DNA of 64,000 nucleotides from Tenrec ecaudatus (lineage: Eukaryota > Chordata > Mammalia > Afrosoricida > Tenrecidae), in NCBI RefSeq assembly GCF_050624435.1, contig NC_134536.1:9846758-9910757 (forward strand), read 5' to 3'. Under the pieces are notes generated by a model. It saw only the letters and a program-made list of their open reading frames with translations, did not search any database and was not told where the DNA came from. Positions within the stretch are counted from its first letter, which is position 1. Every line of letters starts with the position of its first letter. Position numbers and translations under genes: made by a program. This document shows positions 57,741 to 64,000 of the stretch, in pieces.

Positions 57741-57854
57741 CACCACATAGGCTAATACCTCTCCGAGACGGCTATCTATGTCGCCCCCAAACCCAAAGGC
57801 ACCTTGGTCCATGTGTACTTACAGGTAAGGCGGTACCCACATATGCATGCCCCC

Positions 57855-58035
57855 TGCCTTCCCGTAGATCCCAGCTCACGGTGACCCTGCAGGATGGAGT
57901 AGAACTCCAAAGGGCCTCTGTGGTGGACATCTTCCCAGAAGCCAAATGTCACTTTTCCTCCTGCAGATTGGCTGGTGGGTCCAAACTACTGGACTTGTTA
58001 GTGGTTGAGTGCCCAACCATTGAGGCCCTGGGGCT
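57855..58035 (-). repeat. AfroSINE
   Basis: Reverse copy: CAGCTCACGGTGACCCTGC, GGATGGAGTAGAACTCC, GCTGGTGGGTCCAAACTAC. Confidence 0.8.
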
Positions 58036-58039
58036 CCCC

Positions 58040-58215
58040 ATGTTCCTAACTCGAAGTGCTCTGAGCCAACTCATGGTGACCCCACAGGGCAGTCACACCG
58101 CCCCTGTGGGTTTCTGGGACTGTAACTCTTTGTGAGAGCAGAAAGCCTCAGCCTTCTCCCTTGGAGCGGCTGGTGGTTTCAAACTTCTGACTTTCTGGTT
58201 AGCAGCCCAACATAC
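58040..58215 (-). repeat. AfroSINE
   Basis: Second reverse copy directly adjoining: CTGAGCCAACTCATGGTGACC, GTGGGTTTCTGGGACTGTAAC, GGTGGTTTCAAACTTCTGAC, TTAGCAGCCCAACATAC. Confidence 0.85.
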
Positions 58216-58219
58216 ATGG

Positions 58220-59160
58220 AGGCCCACATGCAACTTTAGATCTACTACATACTCCAGCCCACACTGACTCCTGGGAAACCCTGCTCCGGTCTCTTTACTC
58301 CCGCCAGGGGACATCTTGTTCTTCCTTGGTAACAGGTGGCAGTTCCTCCGCAGGTAGGGGGACTCACAGTGCAGTCCCCTGACAGAGGGAGAACGAGGGC
58401 CGGCCCCAGGGCCAGTGGGCTGGTTCTACAGCAGTTACTCATGGGGTGGGGCGTGGAAGTAGGGGTCCTTCTTAAGGCAAGAATGTTTTCCTTTCAGGAA
58501 ATTCAACACACAACAGCACATGCCCAGGTGGGCTGTTTGGGCGGCAGGAAGAAGTCCCCATGCCTCCCAATGACCTGGGAGTAAAACCGCTGCCGGAAAC
58601 AGTGTACTGTACATGTGACCTGCAGAAGTTCCAAACCCAAATCCGGACACAATCCACGTGGCCGGCTCAGGTGATTAAAAACCAAGAAGCGGACCTTAAG
58701 ATTGCGAGCTGCAAACCCTCCCTGCAATGCCCACTGATCAAAATGACACCCAACGAACTCACAGCCACAACCATCACCCAGACCAAATGCCAGTCAGCCT
58801 TCAAGCCACTTCACTTACAACGCCAGGCGGTCCCTGGCGTTTCAGAGCGACCGGCACCCCAGGGTCCCAATGACTTGGAAAGACATTCCTGCAAGGCCTT
58901 TCCTTTCAGGGCACCTCTGGGATGACAAGATCCGGTTAGGAGCTGATGGCTTCTCCGTGCATAGAACCCTGGGGTCCTCTCACAGCTACGCACCTGCCCC
59001 AGACCAACCTGGCGGTGAGTTTGGTTTCTGGAGTTCGGGGATGCTTTGCAGAACCTGGAAGAATGGTGTTTGTGGGAGAAAAGCTGGGGCAGGTTAGGAG
59101 GCAGAGGGAGGCATCCCGACACTCAGGCCTGGGGCCGGGGAGCACAGTGCCCCCAGAAAG
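58220..59160. other. No gene recognised (ZDHHC14 AT-AC intron)
   Basis: Intronic sequence immediately 3' of the minor splice donor; no repeat block recognised. Confidence 0.5.
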
Positions 59161-59165
59161 GATAT
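59157..59165 (-). other. ZDHHC14: U12-type (AT-AC) 5' splice site
   Basis: Immediately after the 49-nt exon the minus strand reads ATATCCTTT, an exact match to the minor-spliceosome 5' splice-site consensus recognised by U11 and U6atac. No GT lies at a position that would keep the Ser codon and the reading frame. The matching AC end and branch site at 53895-53913 complete the pair. Confidence 0.95.
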
Positions 59166-59214
59166 CTTGCAGGGCTGTCCTTAATAGCATTGAGGAATCC
59201 TGTTTGCTGCGAAC
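59166..59214 (-). CDS. ZDHHC14: ZDHHC14 49-nt exon upstream of the AT-AC intron
   Basis: This short exon encodes RSQQTGFLNAIKDSPAS, the loop between TM3 and TM4. The first Arg and last Ser codons are split across introns. The acceptor is CCCCACAG at 59215. The exon ends with GCAAG at 59166 and is followed directly by ATATCCTTTC rather than GT, which is the U12-type AT-AC donor consensus. Phase bookkeeping confirms the edges: C from the previous exon plus GT makes Arg, and AG plus T from the next exon makes Ser. The encoded residues match human ZDHHC14 apart from Leu to Ile before Lys. Because the exon is tiny and flanked by a minor-class intron, an ordinary gene finder would probably miss it. 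Confidence 0.94.
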
Positions 59215-59679
59215 CTGTGGGGAGGAAGACAGAGTTTAGTGTCCACGCTTTCACCTCTAGAACAAACCGCCTCCCTCTGAACCCACCCTCGCCTACACAG
59301 ACACAACAGTTGCCCAAGGTCGGAGAACTCATGGTTCTTTGTAAATCTCCAGATGGGAGAAGGAGACTCCCTCCCACAGGAGGCCGGCATGTGCGGGCAG
59401 GGCCTCTGTCCAGGCCACGGCCGACTGCCTTCTTCCCACGAACGGCCCTTGGGTTGTCCCGTCTGACGAGGAACACAAATGCTGGCTGCTGCTTTTTTCC
59501 CTCCCCCTTCTTCTCAGATGAAAGATGATTTCCCAAAGTTTGTAAACTTTTGACCCAGGCAGGCCTATTTACTGGGTTACGTAAACAAGACGTCCTTCCA
59601 GATGTCTGGGTGCACACACCCAGAGTAAATATGCAGAAACCGATGTTTACAGCTGATTCCTTTAAAAAAACAACAAAAA

Positions 59680-59880
59680 CAAAATCACTGCCATCGAGTC
59701 AATTGCAACTCACAGTGACCCCCCCCCCCCCAAGGCAGGGTAGAACCGCCCCTGTGGGCTTCTGAGGCTTAAACTCTTGATGGGAGTAGAAAGCCTCATC
59801 TTTTTCCCGGGGAGCGGCTGGTAGGTTCGAACCTTGGGCCCTGTGGTTTGCATAACCCACTACACTGCCAAGACTCCATT
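59680..59880 (-). repeat. AfroSINE
   Basis: Reverse copy: AAATCACTGCCATCGAGTC, CAATTGCAACTCACAGTGACC, AGGGTAGAACCGCCCCTG, GGGAGTAGAAAGCCTC, GGTTCGAACCTTGGGCC. Confidence 0.9.
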
Positions 59881-59884
59881 TGAT

Positions 59885-60590
59885 TTTAAAGATGAACTTG
59901 CTGTGCAAGAAAGCACTTCTTCAGGGCCTGAGTGCACAAGCAGTTGACATGGGGCGCTTTGGGATTGTACCTGTTGGTGTTATGCTTTTCAAACACCAGC
60001 GCCAGCATGGGGGATGTCGCCGTGGCTTAGCTGAGCTGAGAGTCTGGGCTGCCTCAGGGTCTGACGTGACCCTCGCCAGCAATGCCACAGGCAAGGGGTG
60101 CCGGTGGAGGGCAGATGTTGCTGCATGTCCGGGGTGTGTGACTGTGGGTCTGGCTGCAACATGGAGCCCGGGTGGTGGAGGATGGGTCCAGCTTGGGAAG
60201 GCCAAGAGGGGACTGGCTATGAATCCTTCCTCCAGCTCCCTTTTGTGCCCACATGCACCACCGAGGTACCTCCAGATTTGCCCGGGAGTGGGATGAGGCT
60301 CTGGGAGGTGGGCAGAGGTATCATGTGGAGAACAGATAGGGGCGATGAGGACTGAAAGTCCTCCCCCACCTCTGCCAGCCCAGTAGGGCCAGAGCAGCCA
60401 GTGGCTGTGACTGCCAAGACCCAAGTGGTCATGGAAGGGGCACCTGATCTCTGCTGGTCCCGAACAGCACTGTTTTCTTTAGCCCCCTTCCTCTACAAGG
60501 AGGCCCACGCTTCCCGCCCAGGTATCCCTGAGGTGCTGGAACTCTTCCCCCAGCCTCCACCCTTCACCACATCTCCTCCCCACTTTGGGC
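59885..60590. other. No gene recognised (ZDHHC14 intron)
   Basis: Intronic; long chance frames on both strands, no domain. Confidence 0.5.
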
Positions 60591-60594
60591 CACT

Positions 60595-60712
60595 ACAACG
60601 CAGGGACCAAACTCGCTGCCAATGAGTTGTTTCCTATTCCCAGCGACTCTCTCAGGCAGGTAGAACTGCCCTGTGGGTTTCCGAGACTTAAGCTCTTTAC
60701 AGGAGTCTGCAG
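60595..60712 (-). repeat. AfroSINE fragment
   Basis: AAACTCGCTGCCAATGAG, AGGTAGAACTGCCCTGTGGG, TTTCCGAGACTTAAGCTC; truncated at GGAGTCTGC. Confidence 0.75.
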
Positions 60713-61167
60713 GGGCAGCTCATGTGAACACCTCTGCCCTTTGGGGGTGGCAGTGGGGCTGTTTTTATTTGGGGGGGTGGCACACAGATAAGGAAAACCT
60801 ATATACATTTGCCTACATTATTAAAATATTTGACTTTGTCAAAATATCGGAGGGAGGGTGCTTTACAGAGTTTGTGTACAAATTCCACAGTTCCATTTTT
60901 CTTCTGAATCCCCCTTTTACGCTGTCAATGTTTTGTCCAAAAACAGAGAAATGCTCCGTCCTTGGTAGGAGGAAGGCGGGATTGGCACAATGCAGTGGAA
61001 GCCACTAGTGTCCATAGGAGCTTCAGGGAGATGCACGTATGTGCAAGCATGTCATAACCGTGGAGGTGGACACGTGTGGAAGTGGACACGGGTCACCAGA
61101 GGGTTTGTGTGTGACACAGGAGATGTAAGCCGGCTCTCGGTTTCTGGGATGTTCTGATGAGGCTGTA

Positions 61168-61362
61168 CACCAAACTAAGTTCACTGCCCTCGAGTCGATT
61201 ACGACTCATCGTGACTGTATAGGGCAGGGTAGGGCTGCCCCTGTGGGTGTCCGGGACTGTAAAACCCAAGGGAACAGGAAGCCTCATCTTTTTCCCAAGG
61301 TGGTTTTGAACTGTTGACCCTGCGGTCCGCAGCCCCATATGTAATCCACCAAGCTAACAGGG
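61168..61362 (-). repeat. AfroSINE
   Basis: Reverse copy: AAGTTCACTGCCCTCGAGTC, GATTACGACTCATCGTGACTG, GGGCAGGGTAGGGCTGCCC, GGTGGTTTTGAACTGTTGACC. Confidence 0.9.
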
Positions 61363-61567
61363 TGTGTGTAAGTAAGGGAGCTGTGAGAAGTGATGTCACA
61401 GGTGTCATGTCTTATTCTCGCTAGAGCCCCGTGTGTGCATATGCCGTCTTCCCTGTGAAATACCCGCACACCCGCCTCCCTGGGCTTCACCAGAGTCGTG
61501 TGCTTTCTTTCGTCTTAGACAAAGGAAGGTTTGTGGCGATTCTGGGTTAAGCAAGCCTCCCTCCAAA

Positions 61568-61680
61568 CCCGGGCCATCGAGCCGATGCTGACTCATCGCG
61601 ACCCTGCAGGACAGGGTAGGACTGGCCCTGCGTGTTTCTGAGACGGTGGCTCCTTATGGGAGCAGAACGGAAGCCAAGCT
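61568..61680 (-). repeat. AfroSINE fragment
   Basis: GGGCCATCGAGCCGATGCTG, ACTCATCGCGACCCTGCAGG, ACAGGGTAGGACTGGCCC; B-box half missing. Confidence 0.8.
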
Positions 61681-61699
61681 TCCTAACCGTGTGCGCTCA

Positions 61700-62774
61700 T
61701 GTCCTGTCTGTGAGTCACACCTCCCTCATGCTCACCAATTTTAAACGTTCTTACTGTGCTGCTGTGCACTGAACACATTACAGTTTAGCGTAAACATAAC
61801 TTTAATGGGCCCTCGGGACTCCCCCAAATGCCCTTGGCTGGTTGTATTTGGGTTGTCTGGAACCGAACGATTGGAATCTCTGAGGTGTTGCTTGCAATGG
61901 CTCCCCTGACGGCTAAGCGTCAGCGCCCTGAGCATCCTCTTGGCTTAGGGACTCTACAGACGTTTTCGTCTCTTCATGGTTCTGAAAATCAAAAGAAAAG
62001 GGGCTTCCTCGGAGCCCGGGCGGGTGTCAACGCCCCGAAGTAGGAGAGGCGAATTCCTGCTGAGCCGTGGCTGCTCATGCAAGTAGCCAGACTGCAGCGA
62101 GACACACTGGGGACCACGATTAAAAACCCGCACGCACTCAGGGGCCAGGTTTGATGAAAATAAAACCACAAGCAGAAGCGAACGGGACGCATTCCACACT
62201 TCCCACTGTCCCCAGCCTCATTACAGGGCCCAGCGGAAGAGAAGGGTGAGGGGTGGACAGACCTAACTTCAGCCTTAGCAACGGGTGGCTTTAGCACCGC
62301 CCACTGGAAGCACGCGAGGCCAGTTTTCAGATGCTTCTGGAACCTTCGCTGCACTCGCTGGCAGAGCGTAGGCGGGACGGAGGCGATGCTGGCCTCTCCC
62401 GTGGCCAGTGGCACGGGAACGAGTGCTCTGGGCTGGCAGACCCAGTGAAGAAGGCCACTTTCTTAGGCAACCTTTTAGCCATTGCTATCCGCTCTCACTT
62501 TCTTAAGTCTAGGTCTTGTCTTTTCACTCCCCCTGCCCCAAAGCTGACCGCAATAACCTTTATAAGTAATCACCTGTAATCATAACCATTCTAATTGTAA
62601 AGCAAAGTGGCTTCCTTTATGTGGCAAGGGTTATTTACACATGTTGCTGCACGTTATTGAACAAGTTGTACCCAAATGCTCACCTGTAGCAGACACAGGC
62701 TTGCATGTAAGAAAACAGAGTCTTTATCCCTTGACATTTCAGCCCACCTCCTCCCTGCCCAAGCCTGCGTGCAG
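61700..62774. other. No gene recognised (ZDHHC14 intron)
   Basis: Intronic; no repeat block or exon recognised. Confidence 0.5.
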
Positions 62775-62784
62775 CGTGTGTGTA

Positions 62785-62833
<49 letters not shown>

Positions 62834-62860
62834 TAGAGAGATGCAGAGAGAGAGAGAGAA

Positions 62861-62928
<68 letters not shown>
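62775..62928. repeat. (GT)n(GA)n compound microsatellite
   Basis: A GT run of about 25 bp switches to GA for about 125 bp, with a few interruptions (GAAAG, GATAG, GATGCAG, GAAGCT). It lies about 385 bp downstream, in gene direction, of the DHHC exon. Confidence 0.95.
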
Positions 62929-62931
<3 letters not shown>

Positions 62932-63313
62932 CTGCTTAAGTACCTAGGACATTTTTAAAAAAGGACCCCACTATCCAGTGAGTAACCCCGGCACCCTGTC
63001 ATCTGTGCAGGTCACGGGGCTAGTTCTTCAAGGACAGCCCTCGGAATGGGACCGAATAGGTCTGTCCGGGGAACTGAGTGGGAAAAGTCCTGTCAGCGAA
63101 CGAAGACCCCCCTCCCAGTCGTGGGAATGGTTGTTGGCAGGAGGGGGTGGGCACTGGGAGGAAAGGGGTGAGGAGGAGGGATGGAAGGGGTGGAGGAAGG
63201 TGAGAAAGGAAAGAGAAAGCCCGAGATGATCAAAAGGTTAAATAGAAACGAACTCATAACAGCAGAGTCAGGCCAGTGGGCACGCGCATAATCTGATTCC
63301 GCGGCATACTTAC

Positions 63314-63451
63314 GAAGGATGACGTGGGTGATCACGAATGCAAATATAAAGACTGTCAGAAAAGACAGAGATAAAATAAACATATAAAAAAATCTGTAGT
63401 TTCTTTTCCCCACACAGTTGCCTACCCAGGGACAGTGGTGATCAAACCGTT
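63314..63451 (-). CDS. ZDHHC14: ZDHHC14 exon with DHHC catalytic core and TM3 (138 nt)
   Basis: The exon encodes the end of the cysteine-rich zinc-finger domain and the third membrane helix. Asp-His-His-Cys is at 63443-63432, with the acyl-accepting catalytic Cys codon (TGT) at 63434-63432. It is followed by the family motif [15 protein letters not shown] and a hydrophobic TM3 (about [20 protein letters not shown]). The acceptor is a long pyrimidine tract ending in TTTCAG at 63452; the donor is C|GTAAGT at 63313. It starts in phase 1 (G from upstream, AA here) and ends after the first base of an Arg codon. All catalytic and zinc-ligand residues visible here are intact, so it looks functional. 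It is the first ZDHHC14 exon in the window; upstream exons are off the right edge. Confidence 0.97.
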
Positions 63452-64000
63452 CTGAAATGAGAGGCAGAAAAGAAAAAAAAGAAATCAATTAATAAAATGG
63501 TTCTTTAAACTTGGGGGAGTACCACCCCCCCCCTCGCCACCACCAAACACCCTGAAACACAAAATGGTATCATTACACAAGAAGCCCAGGAGCATGATGC
63601 ATCTCAAGATACCAGAGAACTTGACTCTCCAAGGAGGTAGGCGGTCAAGCAACAAAAGGTGGCATTGTGCTTCAAGGACAACAACTTAAAGAAGCTCCAA
63701 CACAAAGGCTCCTCACACACAATGATGAAAGTATTTCCCTCTGTCCTTAAAGAAACCTCTTTGTCTCCCAGGATAATACTGTTCCCTGCAGCTGGTACCC
63801 ACACTTGAGCTTATGTGTTGGGCTGCCCTTCGGGTCTCTGCTCAGTCAGTGGCCACGGAGACAGGACATAAGGGCTCGGGACAGGAGGGTGGGGGTCAGA
63901 ACCAGGTTCTCTCATCCCGGCTACAACTGTTCTCTCAGAATGTCTCCTCTGCTTGAATAGCAGTAGCAGAATTGCTAGCATTTGAAAAATCAATCTTTAT
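63452..64000. other. ZDHHC14: Intron upstream of the DHHC exon (right edge)
   Basis: Intronic sequence with the acceptor tract at 63453-63490 (T-rich on the minus strand). The remaining 500 bp show no repeat or exon. Confidence 0.7.

Larger units (their letters stand above)
35950..64000 (-). other. ZDHHC14: ZDHHC14 gene, 3' part (gene extent in window)
   Basis: Six exons on the minus strand join in phase into about 300 residues closely matching the C-terminal three fifths of mammalian ZDHHC14 (human protein 488 aa, from memory). Introns in transcript order are about 4.1 kb, 5.3 kb (AT-AC), 1.8 kb, 3.2 kb and 11.5 kb. The product is a four-TM protein S-acyltransferase of Golgi/ER and plasma membranes. 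It autoacylates its DHHC cysteine and transfers palmitate to substrate cysteines; PSD93 and Kv1 channels are reported neuronal substrates. The first exons, start codon and promoter lie to the right of the window. From the human gene structure I infer these are exons 4 to 9 of 9. ZDHHC9 and ZDHHC18 are the closest paralogues, but the long tail ending in Leu-Ser-Ser-Val is that of ZDHHC14. Confidence 0.96.

Noticed and set aside
59166-59220. Reading through the 49-nt exon (frame continues into YPFWGH)
   Set aside because: It would leave ZDHHC14 without TM4; the AT-AC splice restores the conserved protein exactly.

Overview
This is a piece of a mammalian nuclear genome. The repeat content points to an afrotherian, most probably a tenrec such as the lesser hedgehog tenrec. 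The evidence is dozens of tRNA-derived SINEs of the AfroSINE type, 3' ends of an RTE (BovB-like) non-LTR retrotransposon, L1 3' ends with a recurring AATAAA-terminated tail, and one SPIN hAT element, a horizontally transferred family reported from tenrec among few mammals. The species call is inference. I see no bacterial, viral or organellar genes.

The only protein gene I can support is the 3' half of ZDHHC14, a DHHC-family protein S-acyltransferase. It lies on the minus strand as six coding exons, read from right to left: 63451-63314 (DHHC zinc-finger core and TM3), 59214-59166 (a 49-nt loop exon), 53894-53792 (TM4 and TTxE motif), 52031-51922 (PaCCT motif), 48724-48622 (Pro-rich tail) and 37144-36743 (long Ser/Pro tail ending in a PDZ ligand and stop). 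Joined by their splice phases they give an uninterrupted frame of about 300 residues. The N-terminal part (roughly 190 residues in the human protein) lies beyond the right edge. The intron between the 49-nt and 103-nt exons has textbook U12-type AT-AC splice sites. A probable polyadenylation signal lies about 775 nt past the stop.

Positions 1 to about 35,900 lie downstream of ZDHHC14 and look intergenic. They contain RTE fragments (two split by later ~500-bp LTR-like insertions), a Tc1/mariner remnant, an old L1, a solo-LTR-like element with its own AATAAA, a 3'-truncated RPS3A processed pseudogene, a SPIN element, and an unexplained CpG-dense stretch near 28,000. The introns of ZDHHC14 (37,145-64,000) hold AfroSINEs, MIRs, two L1 3' ends, a CpG island spanning the fifth exon of the window, a (GT)n(GA)n tract, and an unusual nine-copy minisatellite whose units are separated by variable (AC)n runs.

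No new enzymatic system was found. The most rewarding observations are the AT-AC intron, the compound minisatellite beside a coding exon, the exon-overlapping CpG island, the nested LTR/RTE insertions and the SPIN element. Repeat boundaries are estimates by eye unless a target-site duplication or terminal motif is stated.
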